Assembly: GCF_943192945.1 (NCBI RefSeq)
Contig: NZ_CALPCE010000006.1
Coordinates: 1 to 64,000 of the forward strand
Reading direction: 5' to 3'
Length of the DNA: 64,000 nucleotides
Source: Anaerocaecibacter muris
GTDB taxonomy: Bacteria; Bacillota; Clostridia; Christensenellales; Pumilibacteraceae
The position numbers and the translations under genes were made by a program. Each line of letters opens with the position of its first letter. Within the stretch, counting starts at the first letter, position 1. Of this stretch, positions 8,445 to 17,608 are shown one piece after another. The notes under the pieces were generated by a model. The model was not told where the DNA came from, did not search any database, and saw only the letters and a program-made list of their open reading frames with translations.

Positions 8445-9947
8445 ATGAAATTCAAAAGAGCGCTTTGTTGCGCAATGGCGGGAGTTCTTTCGGCGGTGGC
8501 GATAGGCTGCGGAGGCGGCGGCGACGACGGACGCCGACCCGTCGGGCCGGTGGACGACGGCGACTTGAAATTCGACCCCAACAATCAAATCGTGTACGAA
8601 AACGTTCAGCTTAAAATGTGGTCGGTCACTACCGGCGACGACGCGAAAACGCAGGACGACATTATCGCGCGGTTCAACGAAACTTACAACGGCATGATCA
8701 AGGTTACTACCGAGCACATCAGCCGTTACGAACTGGAACCGTTGCTGGATACGACCATGCAGTTTGACAGAGGCAGTGCGCCCGACCTGTTCTTTTCGCA
8801 CGGCAGTCGCGCGGCGGAGTATGTCGAAAAAGACTGGCTGTTGCCCATAGAGCCGTACATGGACAAAGCGTCGCTTGTAATCGACAGGACCGACTATGTC
8901 GAATCGTTGCTCGATGCGACGACGGTAGACGGGCATATTTACGGCTTGCCGCAGGACGTTCACTCGGCAATGGTGGTGTACCGCGCCGATATTCTCGAAA
9001 AGAACGGACTGGACGTTCCGACTAACTATCAAGAACTTGTGGAAGTGTGCGAATCGGCTATCGACCTTGCAAAAGCGGGCAATTTGTGGGTGCGCGGCGA
9101 AAACAGCGCGGGCTACAAGGCTACCGACTGGCGCAAAGCGCCCACGACGGGCTGGGATAATCCGTTCCCCATAGCTTACGGCGATATGTGGGTGCACGAA
9201 TTTTTGGGCTACACCGCGGCGGCGCAGAACGGCGGACAGTTTGTCGCGTCCGACGGCAAGCCGGGGTGGAACACCAACGAAGTCGCCAACGGATTGCAGG
9301 TGCTCAAAGACTTTGTCATGCCGTCCGAAACCTCGGAAAACAAGTACCCGTTGACCAAGGCTTACGGATCGGAATACGACGTGGGCAACACGCCGTTGCG
9401 CCGCGGCGACGCGATATTCAAACTGCTCGGACCGTGGGAATATCCCCGCGACCTCGCCGAGTACGAAAGTCTTATGGCGGCGGACGGCGGATCGTCCAAC
9501 ATACAAACCATGTCCATGAGCAACCTGTTTGCCAAGGATTCGTCCAAAGAATACGCGTCCAAGGTAAAAGGCGAGGGGCACGCGTTTATGCTTATGTCCA
9601 CCGTCACGTCCAGAACCAAACAGTGCGCGGCGATGGTGTTTGCCGACTGGATGGTAAACAATTCGTCGGTCGAGTGGGCGAAACGCGGACACTTGCCGTC
9701 GCTCAAATCGGTGGAAAATTCGAGCGAATACCGCAGCGACCCCGCTTACGACGCTTATATCAAAAACTGGGGAAGTTGCGACGACTATATCGTAATCCAA
9801 CCGACCCAACATTATTCTTACGTCGATATGTACTTTAAGCACTGCGTGCAAAAAGCCATGTCCACGCAGTTCAAAAATTCGTCCGTAAAGAGCATTATGA
9901 ACGAAGAGTACGAAGACTGCGTCGATTATATCGATTTGTACGCGTAA
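8445..9947 (+). CDS. Sugar ABC transporter substrate-binding lipoprotein
   Basis: A 500-aa family 1 extracellular solute-binding protein. The signal peptide ends in VAIGC followed by a Gly-rich linker, so it is lipid-anchored. After that comes a MalE/UgpB-like fold: NVQLKMWSVTTG opening strand, DLFFSHGSRAAEYVEKDWLLPIEPY hinge region. It captures an oligosaccharide and delivers it to the two permeases that follow. GGAGGT lies 8 bases upstream of ATG. A strong hairpin after the stop probably keeps its mRNA more abundant than that of the permeases. Confidence 0.9.
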   Translation: MKFKRALCCAMAGVLSAVAIGCGGGGDDGRRPVGPVDDGDLKFDPNNQIVYENVQLKMWSVTTGDDAKTQDDIIARFNETYNGMIKVTTEHISRYELEPLLDTTMQFDRGSAPDLFFSHGSRAAEYVEKDWLLPIEPYMDKASLVIDRTDYVESLLDATTVDGHIYGLPQDVHSAMVVYRADILEKNGLDVPTNYQELVEVCESAIDLAKAGNLWVRGENSAGYKATDWRKAPTTGWDNPFPIAYGDMWVHEFLGYTAAAQNGGQFVASDGKPGWNTNEVANGLQVLKDFVMPSETSENKYPLTKAYGSEYDVGNTPLRRGDAIFKLLGPWEYPRDLAEYESLMAADGGSSNIQTMSMSNLFAKDSSKEYASKVKGEGHAFMLMSTVTSRTKQCAAMVFADWMVNNSSVEWAKRGHLPSLKSVENSSEYRSDPAYDAYIKNWGSCDDYIVIQPTQHYSYVDMYFKHCVQKAMSTQFKNSSVKSIMNEEYEDCVDYIDLYA

Positions 9948-9971
9948 ACCTAAACCGAAACCGACGGGCAG

Positions 9972-10001
9972 TCGGGACGGGCGCAACCGTTCCCGTCCCG
10001 A
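9972..10001 (+). promoter_or_regulatory. Intercistronic mRNA hairpin
   Basis: A perfect 10-bp stem, TCGGGACGGG paired with CCCGTCCCGA around a 10-base loop, sits between the binding protein and the first permease and has no T-run. Such stems commonly stabilise the binding-protein message or attenuate downstream expression. Confidence 0.6.
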
Positions 10002-10036
10002 CAAGCCCGCAACGTACTGCGGGAGAGTACGCCGTT

Positions 10037-11008
10037 ATGAAAAAGGTCACTTTGGAAGGCTATGCCTTCAACAGGGAAAAACGGAATAGCAAAATTCGTA
10101 AAACGGGATCGCTGTTGTTCTTCTTCGGACCGTACTTCTTTTGCTTTTGTCTGTTTTTTGTTTTTCCGCTTGTTTTGGGCGTTGTCATGTCTATGTCCAA
10201 GTTCGACGGAAAATCAATGTTCCCGTCCGAATTCGTGTGGTTTGACAACTTTAAAACCGTGTTCACCAACAGGGTGATGATAAAAGACTTTTGGTCGAGC
10301 GTGTGGTATACGATACGGTTCGCGCTTATAATCGTGCCTCTGTGCATACTTATTCCGCTCGGGCTTGCTCTGCTTATAAACATCAAGCCGCCGTGCTACA
10401 AGATTTTCAGGGCGTGCATATATCTGCCGGGGATTTTCCCGTTGACGTCCACGGGCTTGATACTGCTACGCATGTTCTCATACCACAACGGGTTTATAAA
10501 TTCGTTTTTCAATATCTCCGTCGATTGGTTCGGCAATACGGGCACGGCATGGTTTATGGTCGGGCTGTTCTGCATTTGGGGCGGAATAGGCGGCAATTTT
10601 ATTATCCTGTGCGCGGGGTTGGAAAACGTCGATAAAGGCTTGTACGAGGCTTCGGGCATGGACGGCGCGTCGCGCTGGGAAAAATTCAGGTACGTCACGC
10701 TCCCCGCCATCAAGCCGCAACTAATCATGTGCATATTCACGTCGCTGTGCGGGTACATGAATCTCTACGGACAAAATTACATCTTGCTGTCCAACACGCC
10801 CGATCAGGACGCAGTTATGACCGCGGTGTTCCGAATACAGAATATGCTGATAGGCGGCAGTAAGCCTTACGGCTACGCGGCGGCTATGGGCATAATTTTA
10901 GGCGCGATAATCGCGGCTATCACGGCGGTGCAAATGACCGTCACGAAAGAACGAAAAGGAGGCGATAAACATGTCAGGGCGTTCTTGGATTGGAAAGAAT
11001 CTCGGTAA
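10037..11008 (+). CDS. Sugar ABC transporter permease, MalF/UgpA type
   Basis: The 323-aa integral membrane protein has six predicted helices. The binding-protein-dependent permease EAA loop is seen as LYEASGMDGASRWEKFRYVTLPAIKP (about residues 203-228), which contacts the ATPase. It forms a heterodimer with the product of the next gene, whose ATG lies 38 bases inside this gene, so the two are translationally coupled. Confidence 0.9.
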   Translation: MKKVTLEGYAFNREKRNSKIRKTGSLLFFFGPYFFCFCLFFVFPLVLGVVMSMSKFDGKSMFPSEFVWFDNFKTVFTNRVMIKDFWSSVWYTIRFALIIVPLCILIPLGLALLINIKPPCYKIFRACIYLPGIFPLTSTGLILLRMFSYHNGFINSFFNISVDWFGNTGTAWFMVGLFCIWGGIGGNFIILCAGLENVDKGLYEASGMDGASRWEKFRYVTLPAIKPQLIMCIFTSLCGYMNLYGQNYILLSNTPDQDAVMTAVFRIQNMLIGGSKPYGYAAAMGIILGAIIAAITAVQMTVTKERKGGDKHVRAFLDWKESR

Positions 11009-11864
11009 AATTATCGCGTTCGTCGTTCTGCTCGCAATCAGTCTGCTGTTTCTGTTGCCGCTTATATACGGCGTGTTCGGGTCGGTGCGCACGTACAACG
11101 ACCTGTCCGGCAACGCTTCGTCCATATTCCCGACGTCGTTTTCGGCGTTTACATGGGACGGGTACAGAGAGTTATTTTCGCGCACGAAGTACGTAAGCAC
11201 CAACGCCAACGAGTATTTTCCCATTTGGAACTGGCTGTTCAACTCGCTCATAGTCGCGCTCGGCGGCACGCTGTTGTATTTGATAATAGCGGCGTTCGCG
11301 GCATACGCGTTTGTGTTTTTGGACTTTAAGTACAGCAACAAAATATTCTATTTTCTTATCGGCACAATGGTTATACCCGGGATTGTGTCCACCGCGCCGC
11401 AGCTTATAAACATGAACATGCTCGGGTTTTACAAATCGCTGGTCGGACTTATCGCCCCGTCGCTCGGCGGCGTGTACGGCGTGTATCTTATACGACAGTT
11501 TTTTATAGGCATACCCAAAGACCTCATCGAAAACGCGTCTATGGACGGCGCGAGCAATTTGAGTATATTTTTCAAAGTGGTGTTGCCGCTCGGCAAGTCC
11601 GCGCTGTTCGTGCAGGGGCTGTTCGGGTTTATGGGCGCATGGAACGACGTGCAGTGGGCACAACTTATTATAGGCGGCGCGCCGCGCACGACGTGGACGC
11701 TCGCTTACGGACTGAAAGTAATTTCGGACAACGCCGAGTCCGCCGAGTCCATGACCTTGGCGTTTGCAAGCGCGGTCATAGCAATGATTCCCATATTTAT
11801 CGTGTATCTTGTCGCGCAGTCCAAAATAATCGAGGGCGTGGCGAACACGGGCATTAAAAGGTAG
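10971..11864 (+). CDS. Sugar ABC transporter permease, MalG/UgpE type
   Basis: The 297-aa second permease carries the EAA loop as LIENASMDGASNLSIFFKVVLP and six helices. The ATG follows AAAGGAGG inside the end of the previous gene. It completes the transmembrane channel; the ATPase gene starts 12 bases after its stop. Confidence 0.9.
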   Translation: MSGRSWIGKNLGKIIAFVVLLAISLLFLLPLIYGVFGSVRTYNDLSGNASSIFPTSFSAFTWDGYRELFSRTKYVSTNANEYFPIWNWLFNSLIVALGGTLLYLIIAAFAAYAFVFLDFKYSNKIFYFLIGTMVIPGIVSTAPQLINMNMLGFYKSLVGLIAPSLGGVYGVYLIRQFFIGIPKDLIENASMDGASNLSIFFKVVLPLGKSALFVQGLFGFMGAWNDVQWAQLIIGGAPRTTWTLAYGLKVISDNAESAESMTLAFASAVIAMIPIFIVYLVAQSKIIEGVANTGIKR

Positions 11865-11876
11865 CGCGGAGGATTT

Positions 11877-13550
11877 ATGAGAAAAACACAAACAACCGAA
11901 CCCGAAAACAAAGCGGTAACGCCCGACGCGGCAAGCGTAACGCCGAACGGTACGGAAACGGAAACCGCGCCCGCGGCGGAACAGGAACAAGCGCAAACGC
12001 GCGCGGACATACGGGCACAATCCGCGACGGAAACCGCGCAACAAGGCGCGTCCGAAAATAATTCCGCGCCCGCCGACGCAATGTCCGTGGCGGACGCGCG
12101 CCGACTGTACAAAGAGAACGGCGGCAAAATAACGGACGAGAGCGTTGGCAGTTTTATCAGCCTGCGCAATATCGACAAGGTTTATCAAAACAACGTTCAG
12201 GCGGTGTTCGACTTTAATCTCGAAGTAAACAAGCACGATTTTGTCGCGCTTGTCGGACCGAGCGGGTGCGGCAAGTCCACTACGCTCCGCATGATAGCGG
12301 GGCTGGAAGAAATTACGGCGGGCAAGCTGTATATAGACGGCGTGCTGTCCAACTACTTGCCGAGCAAGGACAGGGATATAGCTATGGTGTTTCAAAATTA
12401 CGCGCTGTATCCGCAACTCAACGTTTACGACAATATCGCGTTCGGGCTTAAAATCCGCAAGACCGACAAAAAGGAAATCGAAAAACGTGTGTTCGAGGCG
12501 GCGGACATACTCGATTTGGGACCGTACCTCGACCGCAAGCCCAAACAGCTGTCGGGCGGACAAATGCAACGCGTCGCGCTGGGCAGGGCGATAGTAAGAA
12601 AAGCCAAGCTGTTCTTAATGGACGAACCGCTGTCCAACCTCGACGCAAAACTGCGCGTTCAAATGCGCAGCGAAATAGTGCGCATACACGAGGAAGTGGG
12701 CGCGACGACCATTTACGTCACGCACGATCAGACCGAAGCCATGACCATGGCTAACAAAATAGTCGTCATGAACAAGGGGTTTGTACAGCAAGCGGGATCG
12801 CCGCTCGAAATTTACCGCAATCCCGCGACGCTGTTTGTCGCTACGTTTATAGGCACGCCGCCCATGAACGTGCTCGATTGCGAATACGACAACGGCGTCG
12901 TCACGCTCGCCGACGGGCTGACGGTGACTTTGCCCAAAGAGTACAAGCGCGCTCACGACGAGTTTATGAGCGAGCGCAAACGCGAGGTGGCGGAGCTTAT
13001 CGCCCGCGCGGACGAAGCGAGCCTTGCGGAACTCAAAAATTACGTGTTGCCGCTCGGCGCGTACAAGGGCGAGCAGGACAAAAAAGCGGCGGCGGTCGAA
13101 AAGCCGCGCAAGGTCGGATTTTTGGAACGGATCAAAAACAAGTTTGTCAAAAAGAAAAAAACGCCGACAGAGAGCAAGGACGATTATATCGTCAAGCTAA
13201 AAGACATGCTTCAAAAGTACGAAGCGGCGCTTGGCGGCAAGCACCCCATGAAGCTGGGCGTGCGCCCCGAAAACATAGTTATAACCGAAAAGAGCGGCAA
13301 GGACACCGTAAAGGTCAATTCGGACATCGTCGAAATTTTGGGTTCGGAGTTTATAGTGTACGCGCGCGGCGCGATAGGTTCGCTCGTAATAAAATCGCAG
13401 ACCGCGATCGAGCCGCACAAGCCGCTCGACGTAAAGTTGGATCTTGCGCATATTCACTTGTTCGACGAAGTGAGCGAGCGCAATATTCTGTATAGCGCGG
13501 ACGCGCGCGACAACGGTACATCACCGGATGATAAGCAATCCGGCAAATAA
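11877..13550 (+). CDS. Sugar ABC transporter ATPase, MsmK/MalK-like, enlarged
   Basis: The 557-aa ATPase is much longer than the usual 360-380 residues of MsmK/UgpC. An Ala/Thr/Glu-rich, low-complexity extension covers residues 1-95. The nucleotide-binding domain follows: Walker A GPSGCGKST (127-135), signature LSGGQ (225-229), Walker B LFLMDEP and H-loop VTHDQ. The C-terminal TOBE/regulatory region is interrupted by about 100 charged residues (roughly 365-455: RKREVAEL..., KKKKTPTESKDD) before resuming at MKLGVRPENI. It energises the permeases. The extension and insertion look disordered and may bind a regulator. Confidence 0.88.
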   Translation: MRKTQTTEPENKAVTPDAASVTPNGTETETAPAAEQEQAQTRADIRAQSATETAQQGASENNSAPADAMSVADARRLYKENGGKITDESVGSFISLRNIDKVYQNNVQAVFDFNLEVNKHDFVALVGPSGCGKSTTLRMIAGLEEITAGKLYIDGVLSNYLPSKDRDIAMVFQNYALYPQLNVYDNIAFGLKIRKTDKKEIEKRVFEAADILDLGPYLDRKPKQLSGGQMQRVALGRAIVRKAKLFLMDEPLSNLDAKLRVQMRSEIVRIHEEVGATTIYVTHDQTEAMTMANKIVVMNKGFVQQAGSPLEIYRNPATLFVATFIGTPPMNVLDCEYDNGVVTLADGLTVTLPKEYKRAHDEFMSERKREVAELIARADEASLAELKNYVLPLGAYKGEQDKKAAAVEKPRKVGFLERIKNKFVKKKKTPTESKDDYIVKLKDMLQKYEAALGGKHPMKLGVRPENIVITEKSGKDTVKVNSDIVEILGSEFIVYARGAIGSLVIKSQTAIEPHKPLDVKLDLAHIHLFDEVSERNILYSADARDNGTSPDDKQSGK

Positions 13551-13563
13551 TAAGGAGGTCAAA

Positions 13564-16500
13564 ATGAGGAAAAAAATCAGAGCCATAGTTTTGGTTCTTA
13601 CGGCGCTGTTCGTCGCATGTTTTGCGGCGGCGTGCGGGGACAAGGGTGGTGGACAGCAAAAACCGCCCGCAACAAGCGACTACACGGTGTCTATAACGGC
13701 AGTCGGCTCTACAACAATCAAAGTGTCCAAAACGGTCACTCTCCGCACCACGGTAGTGGGCACAAGCCAAAAAGACGTTACGTGGTCGTCTCTCAACGAG
13801 AATATCGCAACGGTCACAGACCGCGGCGTCGTTACGGGCGTGAGCGCGGGCGAAGCTACGATTAAAGCGACGCTCAATATCGACCCCAACTGCACGGCGA
13901 CTATCAAGATAACCGTCGAACCCGCCGTCGCGCCGACAAGCATTGCCATATCGGGCGCGGCGCAAGACCTTACGGGCTGGGTGGGCGAAACCGAACAGCT
14001 TGCAATCGCGGTCGAGCCTGCGGAAGCGAGCGAAGCCGTCGAGTGGACTTCGTCCGCGACCGACGTTGCGGAAGTGTCCGACAGCGGGCTTGTTACGTTC
14101 AAGTCCAAAGGCACAGTCACCGTCACCGCCACGTCCAAAGCCGACGCGACAAAGACGGACAGCGTTACTTATACCGTTCGCAAAGGCGTGTTCATTGCGA
14201 GCAAGAGCGCGGAAACTTGGGACATGTCCATGCAGGACTCCGATACCGAGCCGTATATCCAGATTAAAGCGGACAACGCGGACGATTCCAAAGGTTTCCG
14301 CCCCGCGTACTTCGCGGGCTTTACGGGCACGCGGTTCTATACCGAAGTTACTTTCACCGCGTGGGAAGAAACCGAACATACTTGGGATTGGCAAGGCTTT
14401 GGTCTGGGCACGGGACTTTCGGACAGCGATATGCGCTTCTTTACGTTCTCCCCGCACAGCTCCAAACAAACCTCCAACAACTTTAACAAAGTTATCGTGC
14501 GCGACGAACCTATTTCGTGGGGCGCGCTTACCACGCGTTCGCAGACGTGGGGCGGTCGCGGGCTGGACGCTATCAAGCAGGGCGATGCGGTAACAATCGG
14601 CATGCTGCGCGACGGCAACGATTACTATTACTTCCTTAACGGCGCGCTGTTCTACTTCGACTACACGTTGAAGTACGACGGCAAGGCGACGTATCCGACG
14701 GTCGTCACTTACGACATGCCCGTCAAAGTTACGGACTTCTCGCTCGTGACCGACGAAACGCTGTTGAACGAAAAGCTCGAAAGCGAGGAGTGCTCCAAAT
14801 CGTTCTGGGCGCGCGACGGCGTTACCTATGTCAACGACGCAAAATTCTCGTTCGATGAAATGGGCTTTGCAAAAGATCGCGAAGTGCGCTCCATAGGCGA
14901 CAAAGCCATGGTCATGCGCGACTTCTCTATCGAGTTTGAAATGTCCGACATAAACTTCGGCACGGGCGCGCAACGGTTTAAAGGCGTTACGGTCAACCTG
15001 TCGCGTTACGACACGGCGGACAGTGTGGAAACGATGGGCTTCGGTCCGTCCAATCAGATAGCGGCTAACGGCACGTCGCCCGTGGGCAGATTCTTTGCGT
15101 GGAACTACCCCGAGGGCATGGAGTCCAGCAAACTGCGCGGTTGGAGCGAAACCGCGCCCGTCACGCTCGGCGAGCAAGAAAAACACAAGGTAAGAATTAC
15201 GCGCACCATAGACGAAGCGACGCAAACTTCGACGTTCCGCCTGTTTATAGACGGCGTGGAACAGCCGTTCGTAATCAACAACGACGGCGGCACGGGCGCG
15301 ACGGTCAACTATATCGGGTCGTACCTTATTTGGGTAGCGGGCGAGTACACCACCTTTAAGGTGACGAACTTCACGTTCGATTCGGGCGCGGATGCCTCGA
15401 CCTTCCCCGCGGCAATAACGCTCACGGGCGATAAGGACGAACTGGAAATCGGCGATGTGCTCGGTCTTGTCTGTTCGGGCGCGAACGCGACGTTCGCTTC
15501 GAGCGACGACAGCGTCGCTGCGATCGCCGCCGACGGCAAAGTCACCGCCAAAGGCGCGGGCAAAGTCGTTATAACCGCAACCGTCACGGCGGGCGAATAC
15601 GTCGTCAAGGCGTGCAAAACAATCACGGTTGTCGAGCCTCCCGTCGTTACCATAACCAACACCGAAACCGAGCTGTGGCCGACCGACAGACTGCAAATAA
15701 AATACGAACTGTCCAAACCCTCGGCGCATACGTTTGTGTTTAAGTCGTCCGACAATGCGGTTGCTACGGTGTCCGCCGACGGCGTGGTTACGCCCGTATC
15801 GGACGGCAACGTCACGATTACCGTTCATGACTCGGTCAACGAAAACGTAAAAGCGCAAATCACGCTCGCCGTGTATACGACGCTTCGCGTTCAGATAACC
15901 AATACTCAAACCTATATTGAAACGGGCACGACCTTAAAGGTCACGCACCGCTTCTCGTTCGACCAAGACAGCCATACCGTGTCCTATTCGTCCTCCGACG
16001 AAAAGATTGCGACGGTGGGCAACGACGGCGTGATCACGCCCGTAAAAGAGGGCGCGGTTATTATAACCGTCACGTGCAAGGAAGATAACACGGTCACGGC
16101 GACCAAACAGTTTAACATTGTTCCGCCGCTGTCCATGGAAATCAAAAACACCGAAACCGAAATGTGGCTCACGGGCAAACTCACGCTCGACACTCAATTC
16201 TCTTATCCGTGCGACCACACGATAACTTATTCGTCCTCGGACGAAAAGATTGCGACGGTGAGCAGCGACGGCGTGATTACGGCGGTCGGCGTGGGCACGG
16301 TTACAATCACCGCGACGTGCGAAGCGCGCAACCTCACCGACACGATTACGCTTAAAGTCAACGACGTTGTTATCGATCTCTCGCGTGACGACGGACACTG
16401 GGATTACACCAACCTCCCCAAGAGCGATGCGAGTATCACCGCCAAAGGCAATGCGGATCAAATCGCGGTATTCAAAAACGTTATAGGTCAAAAATACTAT

Positions 16501-17481
16501 GCCGAAGCGACGTTTAAAATCACCGCCGCGGAAGGCGACGTGTGGACGGGTATATCGTTGCTCAATATAGACGCGACTTCGTCCGTGCGCGGCATGCTTC
16601 TATCGGTACAAAACACAACCAACCGTCCTATCGTAATGAAAGAGGGTATACAGGATTGGGGCGACACGACCGACCGTTCGCAGATGTGGAACAGCTCTGC
16701 GCTTACAAGCCTTGACAACAATAATATAAAACTCGGTTTGTTGCGCAACGGCAACTGCTTCTACTACTTTGTCAACGACAAATTGACGTGGTACGAGGAC
16801 GTCGATACCAAATTCGACGGCAAGGATACTTCGCCCGCTATTCGCGTAAACGTTGCGGAAGCGATAGTGACGGCAATGTTTGCCACGGCGGAACAGTCCT
16901 ATATCGACGATAAGCTCGCCGCCGCGGAAACCAACCGCAAATACTTCGCGCTTTATCCCAACAACGTTGCGATAGACGAAGCCGCGGGCACGATCGAGTT
17001 TAAAAACAACAACGGATCTTGGCCGTTCGATAACATCAAGGACAACTCCGCAATTTCCATCGGCGATAAGGCGAAGATCGAAAAGGGCAAAGACACAACC
17101 GTCACGTTCGACATCGAGTTCAAGACCATAAACGAAAACGCGCTCGTCGGCATGTACCTTAAATGCTGGAATAATGTCAAGCAGGCGCGGTCGTTCTTGG
17201 TTAAGCAAAACGCGTTCGGCATGACGGGTTGGGGTATTGACGGCAATCAGGGTAGCGATATAGCTGTCTTACCCGGCGAGGGCTTTACGTTCCCCGAAGC
17301 CTTGACCGTCAATACCAAATACACGGTTAAAGTGGAAAGAACTACTGCCGGTTTTAAAATGACGTTCGGCGAATTCTTTGCCACTTGGGCGTGGGACGAA
17401 AGCTATCAGACCAGCGACTACTTTATGTGCTTCGGCGCACAAAACTGCAACGCCGTTATCAGCAATATCACAGTTGCTTAA
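13564..17481 (+). CDS. Large lipoprotein with Ig-like (Big_2) domains and two jelly-roll-like modules
   Basis: The 1306-aa surface lipoprotein starts at ATG 13564 after AAGGAGG; the longer frame from 13528 overlaps the ATPase gene. Signal peptide with lipobox near FAAAC. Layout: two Big_2 Ig-like domains (about residues 40-205); a 400-residue beta-rich module pair containing LLRDGNDYYYFLNG; four further Ig-like domains (about 610-930), each with a SSDxxxATVxxDGxxT core; then a second beta-rich module with LLRNGNCFYYFVND. The modules resemble LamG/concanavalin-type carbohydrate-binding folds. No catalytic residues are recognised. It probably binds glycan at the surface for the operon's enzymes. 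Confidence 0.8.
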   Translation: MRKKIRAIVLVLTALFVACFAAACGDKGGGQQKPPATSDYTVSITAVGSTTIKVSKTVTLRTTVVGTSQKDVTWSSLNENIATVTDRGVVTGVSAGEATIKATLNIDPNCTATIKITVEPAVAPTSIAISGAAQDLTGWVGETEQLAIAVEPAEASEAVEWTSSATDVAEVSDSGLVTFKSKGTVTVTATSKADATKTDSVTYTVRKGVFIASKSAETWDMSMQDSDTEPYIQIKADNADDSKGFRPAYFAGFTGTRFYTEVTFTAWEETEHTWDWQGFGLGTGLSDSDMRFFTFSPHSSKQTSNNFNKVIVRDEPISWGALTTRSQTWGGRGLDAIKQGDAVTIGMLRDGNDYYYFLNGALFYFDYTLKYDGKATYPTVVTYDMPVKVTDFSLVTDETLLNEKLESEECSKSFWARDGVTYVNDAKFSFDEMGFAKDREVRSIGDKAMVMRDFSIEFEMSDINFGTGAQRFKGVTVNLSRYDTADSVETMGFGPSNQIAANGTSPVGRFFAWNYPEGMESSKLRGWSETAPVTLGEQEKHKVRITRTIDEATQTSTFRLFIDGVEQPFVINNDGGTGATVNYIGSYLIWVAGEYTTFKVTNFTFDSGADASTFPAAITLTGDKDELEIGDVLGLVCSGANATFASSDDSVAAIAADGKVTAKGAGKVVITATVTAGEYVVKACKTITVVEPPVVTITNTETELWPTDRLQIKYELSKPSAHTFVFKSSDNAVATVSADGVVTPVSDGNVTITVHDSVNENVKAQITLAVYTTLRVQITNTQTYIETGTTLKVTHRFSFDQDSHTVSYSSSDEKIATVGNDGVITPVKEGAVIITVTCKEDNTVTATKQFNIVPPLSMEIKNTETEMWLTGKLTLDTQFSYPCDHTITYSSSDEKIATVSSDGVITAVGVGTVTITATCEARNLTDTITLKVNDVVIDLSRDDGHWDYTNLPKSDASITAKGNADQIAVFKNVIGQKYYAEATFKITAAEGDVWTGISLLNIDATSSVRGMLLSVQNTTNRPIVMKEGIQDWGDTTDRSQMWNSSALTSLDNNNIKLGLLRNGNCFYYFVNDKLTWYEDVDTKFDGKDTSPAIRVNVAEAIVTAMFATAEQSYIDDKLAAAETNRKYFALYPNNVAIDEAAGTIEFKNNNGSWPFDNIKDNSAISIGDKAKIEKGKDTTVTFDIEFKTINENALVGMYLKCWNNVKQARSFLVKQNAFGMTGWGIDGNQGSDIAVLPGEGFTFPEALTVNTKYTVKVERTTAGFKMTFGEFFATWAWDESYQTSDYFMCFGAQNCNAVISNITVA

Positions 17482-17608
17482 TCGCGTTTAATCAATCAGC
17501 CCCCTCCATACGGAAAAATATGGTAGTATAGATTGCTCTGCCGTCGCGCGCGGCGGCAGAGCGGCTATATTACAAATTCCGTATCGCTCTGCTTTTTACA
17601 ATATTAAA
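17482..17608 (+). terminator. Hairpin between the Ig lipoprotein and the alpha-galactosidase
   Basis: A 9-bp stem, GCTCTGCCG (17535-17543) and CGGCAGAGC (17554-17562), follows the lipoprotein gene, with a smaller CCATA/TATGG stem at 17507-17524. There is no strong T-run, so it may be a weak terminator or a processing hairpin. Confidence 0.4.

Noticed and set aside
13351-15909. 852-residue minus-strand ORF
   Set aside because: Antisense shadow of the Ig-domain lipoprotein, caused by high GC codon bias; no start site or domains.
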